Source: Rudaeicoccus suwonensis (GTDB lineage Bacteria > Actinomycetota > Actinomycetes > Actinomycetales > Dermatophilaceae). From it: a DNA stretch of 64,000 nt. Every line of letters begins with the position of its first letter. Positions within the stretch are counted from its first letter, which is position 1. Where the stretch lies: the NCBI RefSeq assembly GCF_007829035.1, contig NZ_VIVQ01000003.1:124001-188000 (forward strand). Reading direction: 5' to 3'. Below, one piece after another: positions 36,291-45,156 of the stretch. The notes below the pieces were generated by a model. That model made no database searches. It was not told the origin of the DNA and was given only the letters and a program-made list of their open reading frames with translations. Position numbers and translations under genes: made by a program.

Positions 36291-36304
36291 TGGCTTGTAT
36301 GACG

Positions 36305-36363
36305 GACGGCCGCCTGAGACGGATCTGGTTGAAGATCAACCAGATCCGCTCCTGGCGGCCGTC
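36305..36363. terminator. Large two-part hairpin bounding the repeat array
   Basis: The outer stem GACGGCCGCC (36305-36314) pairs with 36354-36363, and the inner stem GGATCTGGTTGA (36321-36332) with 36336-36347, leaving a three-base loop. TCTTTG follows on the plus strand and a GTATGACG copy precedes at 36297. It lies just past the stop of the phospholipase-like gene. Confidence 0.8.
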
Positions 36364-36389
36364 TTTGCAAGTACCGGGGTCAGTCTGCT

Positions 36390-38117
36390 TCAGGCAGCGG
36401 TGCGCGGGTGCCCATGACCCGGACCGTGCCCATGACCCGGACCGTGCCCATGACCCGGACCGTGCCCATGACCCGGACCACCGCAACCACCGGTCGGCTT
36501 CACGCTTGCAACCGCACCGTCTGATGTCAACAGCACCTGCGGCGCGCGGGAGCCGTGGAAGTCGAGCAGCGACACGAAGGACGCAGCCCGCGAGTCGAAC
36601 GAGCCGTCACCGATCTGCGGCAGACGCCAGTTCTGCTCGATGAACTTGATGATCGAGGCCTGCTCCAGCGGAGTGTTACCGATGTAGTTCTGGCGGCTGT
36701 ACGGCGAGATCACCAGGAACGGCAGGCGCGGGCCGGGGCCGCAACGGTCCTGGTGCGCAACGGGATTCGCAGCGACCGCCTGGCACGCGGGCGTGTTGAG
36801 CGTGGCATCCGAGGAGCCCGTCAGCACCTTCGACGCCTGGTGGTCATACCAGCCGTCGGAGTCGTCATACGTGATGACGATCGCCGTGCTGCTCCAGTCC
36901 TTGGACTTCTCGATCGCGTTGACCTCGTTGGTGATGAAGTGCTCTTCGTCGATCGGATCTGAGTAGCCGGCGTGGCCGTCCTCGTACTCCGGAGCCTTCA
37001 GGAACGAAACCGCAGGCAGGTCACCGGCGTTCAGCGCCTCCTGGAAGTAGGACAGGTCGTAGTTGTGGTTGGCCTGACCGTTGTGACCGATCTCGGCGAG
37101 CGACTTCGGTGCCAGGTGGTGCGGGTTCGACGTCGACTTGAAGTACTGGAACGGGTCGTGGTGCGGGCTGTAGTCGACCTCGGACTCACCGTTGACGTTC
37201 TCGTGCGCGGCGCCGCACACGGCATACTTCTGGGTCGAACTGGCAGCCTGGGTCGGCGCGAAACCACCCTGGAACCATCCCCAGGTGACGCCCTTCTCGT
37301 TGAGCAGGTTGCCGATGTTGAGGCCGGACATCTCACCGAGATTGTTGGTGGAGGTGTGGTTGTTGTCCGAGCAGTCGTCGAAGGCCGGGTCGGGGTCGTT
37401 GGTGTCGGTGCCGACGCCGGCGGAGTTCGGATCGGAGACGACATAACTGTCGCTCGTGGGCTGCAGCGTGGTCGGGTTGACCGCCCGCATTCCGTAGGTC
37501 TGACCGGCGATGAGGTTCAGTGCGCCGGGAGTCGACGGTCCGTATGTCGAGCCGAAGAAGGCATCGCTCATCGCGTAGTGCTGGGCGTAGTTCCACTCGG
37601 CGGTGACGGTGTTGCCGTCGTAGTAGCCCATCGCGAGGCCAGGGGCCTGGAAGGCGCCGGTGCAGGTGTCCTGCGACGTGAACTGCACGAACTTGTCGTT
37701 CTTGCCGCCGTCGGTCGCCTTCTGTTCGGGCAGGTAGGAGTGGTTCTGGTCGCAGGTGACCGCCTGTGCCGGTGTCAGCCGGAAGGGCTGTTCCAGGTTG
37801 GGGTTGTTCTTCAGCAGGCCCGCGTTCTGCTCGGTGTTCGCGCGCGGAGTGCCTTTGGCAGCAGTGAATTTCACGCCGTCGGTGTTCGTGGCGTTCGGGT
37901 AGGTCCCGAAGTAGTGATCGAAAGAGACGTTCTCGTCATACAGGACGACGATGTGCTTGATCGGTGTTGTCGTGTTGCCGGAGTTGTTGACCGGCGCCGG
38001 GCTGTGATGCTCCGGCAGAGCGATGGCATTGCTGGCCAGACCGAAAGCGGCGAAGCCGCCGACACTCACGGCGGCCGTCGCTGCAAGAGCGATGCGGGTC
38101 GTGTGACGGGTGGGCAC
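36390..38117 (-). CDS. Phospholipase-C/phosphoesterase family exported protein with His-Gly-Pro tail
   Basis: 575 residues from GTG 38117, which has AGGAAA at proper spacing. A signal peptide ends near SNAIA. The alkaline-phosphatase-like PLC domain shows HIVVLYDENVSFDHYFGTYPN near 55, MSDAFFGSTYGPSTPGALNL near 175, STAIVITYDDSDGWYDHQ near 420 and RLPFLVISPYSRQNYIGNTPLEQASI near 475. The family hydrolyses phospholipids or acts as acid phosphatase; the substrate is unknown. The last 25 residues are four GPGHGH repeats encoded by an 18-bp tandem repeat, eight His in all, which suggests metal binding. Next to it lie the EfeB and EfeO genes. Confidence 0.88.
   Translation of the reverse strand: MPTRHTTRIALAATAAVSVGGFAAFGLASNAIALPEHHSPAPVNNSGNTTTPIKHIVVLYDENVSFDHYFGTYPNATNTDGVKFTAAKGTPRANTEQNAGLLKNNPNLEQPFRLTPAQAVTCDQNHSYLPEQKATDGGKNDKFVQFTSQDTCTGAFQAPGLAMGYYDGNTVTAEWNYAQHYAMSDAFFGSTYGPSTPGALNLIAGQTYGMRAVNPTTLQPTSDSYVVSDPNSAGVGTDTNDPDPAFDDCSDNNHTSTNNLGEMSGLNIGNLLNEKGVTWGWFQGGFAPTQAASSTQKYAVCGAAHENVNGESEVDYSPHHDPFQYFKSTSNPHHLAPKSLAEIGHNGQANHNYDLSYFQEALNAGDLPAVSFLKAPEYEDGHAGYSDPIDEEHFITNEVNAIEKSKDWSSTAIVITYDDSDGWYDHQASKVLTGSSDATLNTPACQAVAANPVAHQDRCGPGPRLPFLVISPYSRQNYIGNTPLEQASIIKFIEQNWRLPQIGDGSFDSRAASFVSLLDFHGSRAPQVLLTSDGAVASVKPTGGCGGPGHGHGPGHGHGPGHGHGPGHGHPRTAA
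36409..36480. repeat. 18-bp coding tandem repeat, four copies
   Basis: CCCATGACCCGGACCGTG is repeated four times with almost no change and encodes the GPGHGH tail of the phospholipase-like protein. Such a perfect in-frame repeat can expand or contract by slippage. Confidence 0.85.
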
Positions 38118-38151
38118 TGTGGATTTCCTTCCGGAGGGGTGATGGGTTTGA

Positions 38152-39516
38152 TTACGCCAGCAACGCGCGGGCGTAAACATCTGTGGGGCCCTGAACACCG
38201 GGCAGCGCGAAGAAGTAACCGCCTCCGACAGGGGTGATGTAGTCGACGAGCGGCTCGTTCGCGAGGCGTTTCTGCACGGTGACGAACTGCCGGTCCAGGT
38301 CCTGGTTGAAGGCGCCGAAGACCAAGCCCATGTCGAGATTGCCGACGTCGTCGACGCCACGGTCATAGGAGAAGGACCGGCGCAGGATCTGCTGATCGAC
38401 TGTCTGCGGGGTGCGTGGATTGGCCAGCCGGATGTGCGCATCAAGCGGGATCGTCGAGCCGATCGCATCGTTGGTGTAATCGGGTGGGGTGTCCTCGGAG
38501 CCACCGGACAGCGGTGCCCCTGAATCCTTGCGGTGGCCGAACATGCGCTCCTGCTCCGACACCGACACCCGATCCCAGAACTCGACGTGCATCCGGATCA
38601 GCCGCACCACCTGGTAGGTGCCGCCCACGGCCCACGTGGGTTCGCCGGTCGACGGCGTCACCCAGATGAGTTGATCCATTGCCGCCGCGTTGCTGATGTC
38701 AGGGCCCTGGATGCCGTCCTTGAACCCCAGCAGGTTGCGAGGGTGACCGTCAGGACGCGGTGGGGGAGTGAATCCGTCGACGCGCCAACGCAATTGCAAG
38801 TTCGACCTGGTCGACCGGCAGATGTCCCGTATGGCGTGCGTGACCGTGTCGCGATCCTGCGCGGTCAAGGTCACCAACAGATCGCCACCGGTGCGCGTCG
38901 GATCGAGCTGGTCGTTGACGAAGGTGTCCATCGGCCGCAACCGTCGCGGCTTGTGAGCTGCCAGACCGAAGCGGCTGTCGAACAACGTCGACCCGACGGC
39001 GACCGTCACCTGGAGGTCACCGGCGGGATTGGTGGGGCCCAGGGTTCCGTCGTCCGTCGCCGGCGCCGCGACGCCCAGATCGGCGGGCGGCCCACCAGCG
39101 GTCAGGATGCGGGCACGGTCGGTCAGCGCGGCGAACATCGCTGCCAGTTCTGTCCTGTTGCGCGCTGTCACGTCGAACGCCAGGTGCGCGGATGCCGGCG
39201 CAGGCGCGGGCAGTATGCCGTTCTGGTGCATCCCGTGGAACGGCATCGTCGTCGGAGCGCTCGCAGCGCTCGGATCGGCAGCTGCAACGCTCAGCGCGGC
39301 GACCGCAGCGCCACCACCCGCTACCAGGCCGCGGGTGAACAGCCCGCGCCTGCTGAAGCCCGACATCGGACACGCGCCTTCGGCCGCTGCGTTCGTGTCC
39401 TCATGCTTCTCGGCGCTCATGTTCGTGGTCGCGCCTCTGCGAAGCGTTCCGGGCCTCACTGCGTTCGTGTCCTCATGCTTCTCGGCGCTCATGTTCGGGT
39501 TCTCCCTGGAGCTCAT
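38152..39516 (-). CDS. efeB: Dyp-type heme peroxidase EfeB with Tat signal
   Basis: 454 residues from an ATG that overlaps the efeO stop (ATGA). The first 45 residues hold two copies of NMSAEKHEDTNA, unusual for this family, before the Tat signal FSRRGLFTRGLVAGGGAAVAAL. The DyP fold follows: PRNLLGFKDGIQGPD near residue 260 holds the GxxDG catalytic Asp, and VRLIRMHVEFWDR near 305 the proximal heme His. EfeB acts with EfeO in periplasmic or extracellular iron uptake. No efeU permease gene follows; the next gene is the phospholipase-like one, 34 bases on. Confidence 0.9.
   Translation of the reverse strand: MSSRENPNMSAEKHEDTNAVRPGTLRRGATTNMSAEKHEDTNAAAEGACPMSGFSRRGLFTRGLVAGGGAAVAALSVAAADPSAASAPTTMPFHGMHQNGILPAPAPASAHLAFDVTARNRTELAAMFAALTDRARILTAGGPPADLGVAAPATDDGTLGPTNPAGDLQVTVAVGSTLFDSRFGLAAHKPRRLRPMDTFVNDQLDPTRTGGDLLVTLTAQDRDTVTHAIRDICRSTRSNLQLRWRVDGFTPPPRPDGHPRNLLGFKDGIQGPDISNAAAMDQLIWVTPSTGEPTWAVGGTYQVVRLIRMHVEFWDRVSVSEQERMFGHRKDSGAPLSGGSEDTPPDYTNDAIGSTIPLDAHIRLANPRTPQTVDQQILRRSFSYDRGVDDVGNLDMGLVFGAFNQDLDRQFVTVQKRLANEPLVDYITPVGGGYFFALPGVQGPTDVYARALLA
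39387..39496. repeat. Direct repeat inside the efeB 5' region
   Basis: A segment of about 36 bases coding for NMSAEKHEDTNA is present at 39388-39424 and again at 39460-39496, 72 bases apart. The copies are identical or nearly so. They extend the protein ahead of the Tat signal, and each begins with an in-frame ATG. Confidence 0.85.
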
Positions 39517-40664
39517 GGCGTCGCCACCCTGGGTTCCAACATCGACGCCTCCGGCGCGAGTAGTTCGGTCAGGCCGGAGATGTCGGAGTCCACCAGCTCG
39601 TGACCCGCGCTCGGCGGCAACTGCGTCGTCGACCACACACCGTGCTGGGCGGCGATGTCGGACTGCGCCTGACTGATTGCCGGGGCGATTTGTGCGAATT
39701 GCGGATCCCGTGGCTGCAGAAAGGGTTTCACCAATGACAGCAACTCGGTGGTCCCACTCAGCTGGGCGCTCGCCTCCGCCAGTTCGGCATGCGCGCCGTA
39801 GTCGTCGACACCTGCCAATGTCACCTGCAAGGTGTCCTCGCTGATCTCATGCGTGCGCAGCACGATGTCCGTCGGATCTTCTTCTGCTGCAGCGAAATTC
39901 GACCGTAGTGCGATGACGTTGCTCACCAACGTCCGTCCGAGCGGTGCCAGCGTCGTTGCCGACTGACCGTTCCAGAGTCCGAACTCGATGCGCTCCAGGC
40001 CCTGCCAATGCGGGTCGGCAGTGCCGCCGGACAGCCCGTGCGCATCCCCGTCGATCGCGTCGCCGAGATCACCGAAAGCGTCATACGCGGCGCCCAGCGT
40101 GTTGTATGTCGTGTCCGCGGTCAGCCAGTCGCGTCGTGCGGCACCCAGGTCACCCGACGACAGGTCGTTCGACAACGTTGTCACCTGCGACCGCAACCCG
40201 ACCAGGCGACCGAGGATCCATTCCTGATACGTCACGGCAGCAGGCGTCAACTCGCCCGCGGTGACCGGTTGCACCGGCAGGGTCTGACCCTTCGCGTTCC
40301 CGGTGACCGAGATCGTCGGACCCGTGACCGGATCGGAGTCGTTGATCGAGCACACCAAGTGGTAGCTGCCGGCGCCGACGGACGCGCGCAGCGTCGCGGT
40401 CTCTCCGGGTCCCATCGGGTCGACCTCCGCGACGATGGCACCCTGCGTCGTTTCGAGGTAGACCTCGCCCGCGCTGGTGTCGGTGTTCATGAGCGGAACC
40501 GTCACCGGCCCGGCCGTCGCGTGCGTCCAGCCCTGTCCGCAGTGGCTGAGCGACACCTGCACGGGAGCGTTCGAGGCACTGTGCGACGACGAGCTCGCGC
40601 ACCCGGCGAGGGCGACGGCGAGCGGCGCGATCAGCAGGCTGCGGATCCAGGTCGGTCGTGACAC
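39513..40664 (-). CDS. efeO: EfeO/M75-family iron-uptake lipoprotein
   Basis: 383 residues from GTG 40664; a TTG nine bases earlier is possible. The lipoprotein signal ends at ALAGC. A cupredoxin-like domain (residues 35-135) has GPGETATLRASVGAGSYHLVC. Then comes the M75 helical domain with LTPAAVTYQEWILGRLVGL and HWQGLERIEFGLW. In most EfeO proteins the metal motif here is HxxE; this copy reads E-R-I-E, with a His six residues earlier. The stop overlaps the efeB start. The pair should bind and oxidise or reduce iron outside the membrane. Confidence 0.87.
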   Translation of the reverse strand: MSRPTWIRSLLIAPLAVALAGCASSSSHSASNAPVQVSLSHCGQGWTHATAGPVTVPLMNTDTSAGEVYLETTQGAIVAEVDPMGPGETATLRASVGAGSYHLVCSINDSDPVTGPTISVTGNAKGQTLPVQPVTAGELTPAAVTYQEWILGRLVGLRSQVTTLSNDLSSGDLGAARRDWLTADTTYNTLGAAYDAFGDLGDAIDGDAHGLSGGTADPHWQGLERIEFGLWNGQSATTLAPLGRTLVSNVIALRSNFAAAEEDPTDIVLRTHEISEDTLQVTLAGVDDYGAHAELAEASAQLSGTTELLSLVKPFLQPRDPQFAQIAPAISQAQSDIAAQHGVWSTTQLPPSAGHELVDSDISGLTELLAPEASMLEPRVATP

Positions 40665-40798
40665 GCGGATCAAACTAGGGGCGGCTTCGGCGGCTTCAGC
40701 TCGATGCTGACAGCTGTTCACTCCCGCGTCGACGAATTGCCAGACGGCTCTCAGCTTGGCGCCACGCATCGTTGGCCGGACGTGAGAGATTGGCGACC

Positions 40799-41566
40799 GT
40801 GAAGATTGAAGACCACCTCGCGTCCGAGGAATACCGTCGCGGCGCGACCACCCTCCGCGGCCGGCACGTGCCCACGACGACGACCGACCAGCGTCTGCTG
40901 GACAAAGCACAAGACACCGACTGGGTCCACACCGATCCGTGGCGAGTCATGCGAATCACCGCGGAATTCGTGGAAGGCTTTGGCTCGCTCGCCGAACTCG
41001 GGCCTGCAGTCAGCGTTTTCGGCTCTGCGAGATTGAAGCCGGACAGTCGTTATTACGCCGCCGGTGTCGAACTCGGCAAACTGCTGGTCGAGGCCGGCTA
41101 CGCCGTCATCACCGGTGGTGGTCCCGGAGCGATGGAAGCCGCGAACAAGGGTGCCAACGAGTCCGGCGGCACCAGCGTCGGACTGGGCATCGAGTTGCCT
41201 TTCGAAGCCGGCCTCAACCCGTATGTCGATCTCGGCGTCAACTTCCGTTACTTCTTCGTGCGCAAGACGATGTTCGTCAAGTACGCCCAGGGGTATGTCG
41301 TGCTGCCCGGCGGTTTCGGCACCCTCGACGAACTCTTCGAGGCAGTGACGCTCGCCCAGACGCAGAAGATCACCAGCTTCCCGATTGTGTTGCTGGGCAC
41401 CAGTTTCTGGACGCCGATGATCGACTGGATCCGGCACACGTTGCTCGTCGAGGGCATGATCAGCGACGGCGACGTCGAGCGCCTTCACCTTGTCGACGAA
41501 CCCGCGGACGCCGTCCGGCTGATCGTGCGTGACGACGTGCGACTCGCGCAGACCCGGCCGGAGTGA
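40799..41566 (+). CDS. LOG-family protein (cytokinin riboside phosphoribohydrolase-like)
   Basis: 255 residues from GTG 40799. The lysine-decarboxylase-like Rossmann fold has VSVFGSARL near 75, VITGGGPGAMEAANKGA near 105 and VLPGGFGTLDELFEA near 175, the P-G-G-x-G-T-x-x-E nucleotide-binding motif of LOG proteins. LOG enzymes release a base from a nucleoside monophosphate; most bacterial members have unproven roles. The efeO gene is divergent, 134 bases away. Confidence 0.9.
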   Translation: MKIEDHLASEEYRRGATTLRGRHVPTTTTDQRLLDKAQDTDWVHTDPWRVMRITAEFVEGFGSLAELGPAVSVFGSARLKPDSRYYAAGVELGKLLVEAGYAVITGGGPGAMEAANKGANESGGTSVGLGIELPFEAGLNPYVDLGVNFRYFFVRKTMFVKYAQGYVVLPGGFGTLDELFEAVTLAQTQKITSFPIVLLGTSFWTPMIDWIRHTLLVEGMISDGDVERLHLVDEPADAVRLIVRDDVRLAQTRPE

Positions 41567-41679
41567 GGCAACCCATCGGAGCGTCGCGACCGACGGCGGT
41601 CTCGCACGCGACAACTCCTTCCCAGGCAACCGTCGGTCACCCCCACCGTGGCCGCATCGTCGCTGGCTAGGCTGTCGCC

Positions 41680-42027
41680 GTGCTCGTCTTCCTGATCGCC
41701 CTGCTCCTGGTCGTGATCGGCCTCGTCGTCTTCGCCGTGCTCGGCCGCTTCGGTGCGCATCTGGAGGAACCCACTCGCACCTCGGCCTTCGAACCGCTGC
41801 CGCGCGGCGAGATCACTGCCACCGACATCGACGTGTTGCGCTTCGACCAGACGCTGCGCGGCTACCGCATGGGCCAGGTCGACGATGTGCTCGATCGGCT
41901 TCGTGCCGAGCTCGCGGCGCGTGACGAGCACATCGAGCGGCTGCTGAACGAACGCTCCGGGCGGTCGGCAGCCGACCTGCGATCAGGCGGCTTCTTCGAC
42001 ACCGACCCGACACCGCCGCCCAGCTGA
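41680..42027 (+). CDS. Small membrane-anchored DivIVA-domain protein
   Basis: 115 residues from a GTG start. One N-terminal membrane segment (residues 2-22), then ITATDIDVLRFDQTLRGYRMGQVDDVLDRL, the DivIVA N-terminal pattern (F-x-x-x-x-R-G-Y-x-x-x-x-V-D). The coiled coil is short, and the end is Pro-rich. DivIVA domains target sites of membrane curvature and growth, so a role at the cell pole or septum is plausible. TGATG overlap with the next gene. Confidence 0.85.
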   Translation: MLVFLIALLLVVIGLVVFAVLGRFGAHLEEPTRTSAFEPLPRGEITATDIDVLRFDQTLRGYRMGQVDDVLDRLRAELAARDEHIERLLNERSGRSAADLRSGGFFDTDPTPPPS

Positions 42028-42485
42028 TGCTCGGGTCCGTGAAACCTCTTGTCGTCCAGGCGTATTCGACGGCTTCCGTCGATCGGCTCTGGGAAGTGGT
42101 GACCGACTGGAACCGCCACGGCAGCTACTTCCCGCTCACGACCATGCGCATCGAGCCCGGGGCCCCAGGCGTGGGGCAGGAGTTCGCCGGCACGACCGCC
42201 GTCGGTCCGGTGCGCTTCGTCGATTCGATGGTGGTCACACAGTGGCAGCCGCCGGGCCGCGACGGCTGCTTCGCCATACGTAAGACCGGGCGTCTGCTCG
42301 CCGGCACCGCAACCGTGCGTGTCCAACCCGAAGGCGACGGGTCCAGGATCACCTGGACCACCGATGCCGGCCCCCGACCGCAGTGGCTGGGCCGAATCGT
42401 CGCGCCCGTGTCACGTGTCGCCGGCCGCCTGATCTACGGCCGCGTCGTCACAGGTATGGCGAAGGCCGCTGCGCGTGACGACTGA
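42027..42485 (+). CDS. SRPBCC (START-like) family protein
   Basis: 152 residues of the polyketide-cyclase/START-like fold: a first strand VVQAYSTASVDRLWEVVTDW, a central SGD-like turn and a long C-terminal helix after GRIVAPVSRVAGRLIYG. These proteins bind hydrophobic ligands; no specific role can be given. It sits in a tightly packed operon between the DivIVA-domain protein and tag, overlapping both. Confidence 0.82.
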   Translation: MLGSVKPLVVQAYSTASVDRLWEVVTDWNRHGSYFPLTTMRIEPGAPGVGQEFAGTTAVGPVRFVDSMVVTQWQPPGRDGCFAIRKTGRLLAGTATVRVQPEGDGSRITWTTDAGPRPQWLGRIVAPVSRVAGRLIYGRVVTGMAKAAARDD

Positions 42486-43074
42486 GCCAGACGACGGGAT
42501 CGTCGTCGGCGACGACGGTGTCGCACGATGCGCCTGGGCCGGAAGCACTTCGGACTACCTCGTCTACCACGACATCGAGTGGGGCGTGCCGGTGCACGGC
42601 GAGGCCGCGTTGTTCGAACGCATCACCCTCGAGGCCTTCCAGTCCGGGTTGTCCTGGCTGACGATCCTGCGCAAGCGCCCGGCGTTCCGGCTCGCGTTCG
42701 CCGGCTTCGACGCCGAGGTCGTGGCGCGCTACGGCCCGACCGACGTCGAACGGCTCATGTCGGACGCATCCATCGTGCGCAACCGTCGCAAGATCGACGC
42801 CGCCATCACCAACGCTCGTGCGGTGGTCCGGCTGCGCGAGCACGGTGGTCTCGACGGGTTGATCTGGTCGTTTCGCCCGAGCCGGCACACCCCGCCCGCA
42901 ACACTCGGGGACGTCGCTGCCGTCAGCAGCGAATCGACAGCGCTGGCAAGGCAATTGAAGAAGCTCGGCTTCGCTCACGTCGGCCCGACCACCATGTATG
43001 CCGCGATGCAGGCGTGCGGTCTCGTCGATGATCATCTGACCGGTTGCGCACGCAGCGGAGCCGCCGGGGCGTGA
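42475..43074 (+). CDS. tag: DNA-3-methyladenine glycosylase I
   Basis: 199 residues from a GTG that overlaps the previous stop. Family features: RCAWAGSTSDYLVYHDIEWGVP near residue 20 (zinc Cys and His), FERITLEAFQSGLSWLTILRKRPAFR near 45, and a C-terminal DDHLTGC with the second His-Cys pair of the structural zinc site. It removes 3-methyladenine from alkylated DNA. The stop codon lies inside the terminator hairpin at 43057. Confidence 0.95.
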   Translation: MTTEPDDGIVVGDDGVARCAWAGSTSDYLVYHDIEWGVPVHGEAALFERITLEAFQSGLSWLTILRKRPAFRLAFAGFDAEVVARYGPTDVERLMSDASIVRNRRKIDAAITNARAVVRLREHGGLDGLIWSFRPSRHTPPATLGDVAAVSSESTALARQLKKLGFAHVGPTTMYAAMQACGLVDDHLTGCARSGAAGA

Positions 43075-43089
43075 GGCCCCGGCGGCTCC
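43057..43089 (+). terminator. Terminator hairpin overlapping the tag stop codon
   Basis: GGAGCCGCCGGGGC at 43057-43070 pairs perfectly with 43076-43089 around a five-base loop that contains the TGA. There is no T tract, as is usual in high-GC actinobacteria. Confidence 0.8.
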
Positions 43090-43181
43090 GGTGAGCTGTT
43101 GCGTCGCAGCGGGTGCCGTCAGTCAGCATCGATGCGGCCGGTCAGCAGCATCGAGAACTGGTCGAATCCGTCCTGCACCGC

Positions 43182-44600
43182 TCAGTGCTGCTGGTCGTCC
43201 TGCGGCGGGTACTGACCGCCCTGCGGCGGGTACTGACCGCCCTGCTGGCCCTGCTGGCCCTGCGGCTGTTCGGCCGGGGGATAGGCCTGCGCCGGCGGCG
43301 TTGCGTGCTGACCGGGTAGCTGCACACCCTGTGGGTGGCCACCGGCCGAGCCATCGTGACTCTGTCCGGCGCCGATCGCCGGGCGTTCGGCGGACCCGAG
43401 AGTCGGCTGTGCGACGGTCTCGGGCTCGGGAGCACTGGTCGACGGCGCCGCTACCGGCGGTGGCACGGTGTCGCGCACGGCTCGGTTCGAGTGCGCGGCG
43501 GTGGCGGGGTCCTCGATGGTCTGACGCGCCACGGCCTCCGCGTCGGCGACGGCCTTGGCGACGGCCGGGTCACGACTCAGCTTGAACCACTCGGCCACAT
43601 CGTCGTCCTCGACCGGGATGCGCTCCTCGGCCGGCGGCATCTCGTAGCGGAAGGTTCCGTCGTCACCCTGCGCACCGAAAGACTTTGCGAATCCCTGCAG
43701 CGCAGAACCGAAGTCGCTCGGCACCACCCAGACCTTGCTCGCCTCGCCCTTGGCCATCTCGGGCAGCGTCCGCAGGTACTGGTAGGCCAGCAGTTCCGGC
43801 GTCGGCTTGCTCGAGCGGATCGCGTTGAACGTCTTCTCGATGGCCTTGGCCTCACCTTGTGCGTGGAGGTACTGCGCCGCACGGTCACCCTCGGCGCGCA
43901 GGACCTGCGACTGCCGATCCGCCTCTGCGGCGAGGATCGCCGCCTGCTTGGCACCCTCGGCCGCAAGGATCTGACTCTGCTTGTCACCCTCGGCCGACTT
44001 GATTGCCGCTTCCCGGTGACCTTCGGCTGCGAGAATCGTGGCGCGCTTCTCACGGTCGGCCTTCATCTGCTTCTCCATCGACTCCTGGATCGACGGTGGC
44101 GGGAAGATCGACTTCAACTCCACCCGCGCGACACGCAGGCCCCACCGACCGGTGGCCTCGTCGAGCACACCGCGCAGTTGCGCGTTGATCGTCTCGCGGG
44201 AGGTCAGCGTCTCCTCCAGCGTCATACCGCCGACGACGTTGCGCAGGGTCGTGGTGGTCAGCTGCTCGACACCGATGATGTAGTCGTTGATCTCGTAGAC
44301 CGCGGCGCGTGGCTCGGTGACCTGGAAGTAGACGACGGTGTCGATGTTGACCGTCAGGTTGTCCTCGGTGATCACCGGCTGCGGCGGGAAGGACACGACG
44401 CGCTCACGCAGGTCGACCCGCGCTCGCACCCGGTCGACGAACGGCATCAGGAAGGTCAACTGCCCCGACACGGTCTTGGTGTAGCGGCCCAGGCGTTCGA
44501 TCACGGCCGCCTCGGCCTGCGGGATCAGGGCCATGGATTTGGCGACGATGATGATCACGAAGATCACGATCACCGCCACGACGATCAGTAGTGCAGGCAT
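43182..44600 (-). CDS. SPFH/Band 7 membrane protein (stomatin/QmcA-like)
   Basis: 472 residues. One N-terminal membrane segment (3-25), then the Band 7 domain (about 27-190) with VIERLGRYTKTVSGQLTFL and a helical region rich in Ala, Glu and Gln (ILAAEGHREAAIKSAEGD, repeated). A long low-complexity tail of Pro, Gln and Gly includes two GGQYPPQ repeats. Such proteins form oligomeric membrane scaffolds and pair with NfeD proteins; the NfeD gene is directly upstream with one base between. Confidence 0.93.
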   Translation of the reverse strand: MPALLIVVAVIVIFVIIIVAKSMALIPQAEAAVIERLGRYTKTVSGQLTFLMPFVDRVRARVDLRERVVSFPPQPVITEDNLTVNIDTVVYFQVTEPRAAVYEINDYIIGVEQLTTTTLRNVVGGMTLEETLTSRETINAQLRGVLDEATGRWGLRVARVELKSIFPPPSIQESMEKQMKADREKRATILAAEGHREAAIKSAEGDKQSQILAAEGAKQAAILAAEADRQSQVLRAEGDRAAQYLHAQGEAKAIEKTFNAIRSSKPTPELLAYQYLRTLPEMAKGEASKVWVVPSDFGSALQGFAKSFGAQGDDGTFRYEMPPAEERIPVEDDDVAEWFKLSRDPAVAKAVADAEAVARQTIEDPATAAHSNRAVRDTVPPPVAAPSTSAPEPETVAQPTLGSAERPAIGAGQSHDGSAGGHPQGVQLPGQHATPPAQAYPPAEQPQGQQGQQGGQYPPQGGQYPPQDDQQH

Positions 44601-44601
44601 C

Positions 44602-45030
44602 TCAGCTTCCCCTTCTCACGACGGCTGTTGCGCCGTCGATCTCATCGATCACGACCGTTTCGCCGGTGCGGAACGTGTCACTCTCATCGGCCGGCCGGGC
44701 AGACCAGACATCTCCCTGGACGCGGATCTGACCCCCGGCGTTCCCGAAGGCAGCCACCACAGTGGCCTCCTTCCCTCTCAACGCCTCGATGCCCATCGGA
44801 GTGCTCGGTGTGCGCATCAGGTGCCGTTTCAGCACCGGACGGACACCGACCACAAGGCCCACGGACACCACCGCGAACACCAGCGCTGCCAGCCAGACCG
44901 GCGCGCCGAGCCAGGCGGCAGCGGCAGCAGCCAGTGCGCCGCCACCCAGCATGAGCAGCACGAACTCGCCGCTCAGTGCTTCCCCCGCGGCGAGCAGCAG
45001 GCCCGCCGCGAGCCAGAGGATGGCCGACAT
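44602..45030 (-). CDS. NfeD-family membrane protein
   Basis: 142 residues with three or four membrane helices followed by a C-terminal OB-fold domain (EALRGKEATVVAAFG, then GETVVIDEIDGATAVV). NfeD and SPFH proteins are genetically and physically paired in many bacteria, and the single-base gap here fits that. The pair may organise membrane microdomains. Confidence 0.92.
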   Translation of the reverse strand: MSAILWLAAGLLLAAGEALSGEFVLLMLGGGALAAAAAAWLGAPVWLAALVFAVVSVGLVVGVRPVLKRHLMRTPSTPMGIEALRGKEATVVAAFGNAGGQIRVQGDVWSARPADESDTFRTGETVVIDEIDGATAVVRRGS

Positions 45031-45156
45031 GCGGTCAGTCTGTCACGCGCGGTCCGCGCACGGCGGCTGGTCGCCCCCGTGCTCCGTCGGGGCACGCCCC
45101 GCGCCGTCGGCGCGCCGTCACTTCGGCGGTCCACCGCGGCGCGGAGTTTCGTGACC

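Noticed and set aside
35224-36486. A 420-codon minus-strand frame with REWHT repeats, and matching plus-strand frames
   Set aside because: All frames stay open because of repeated low-stop sequence; there is no start site with a ribosome site and no homology beyond the repeat itself.
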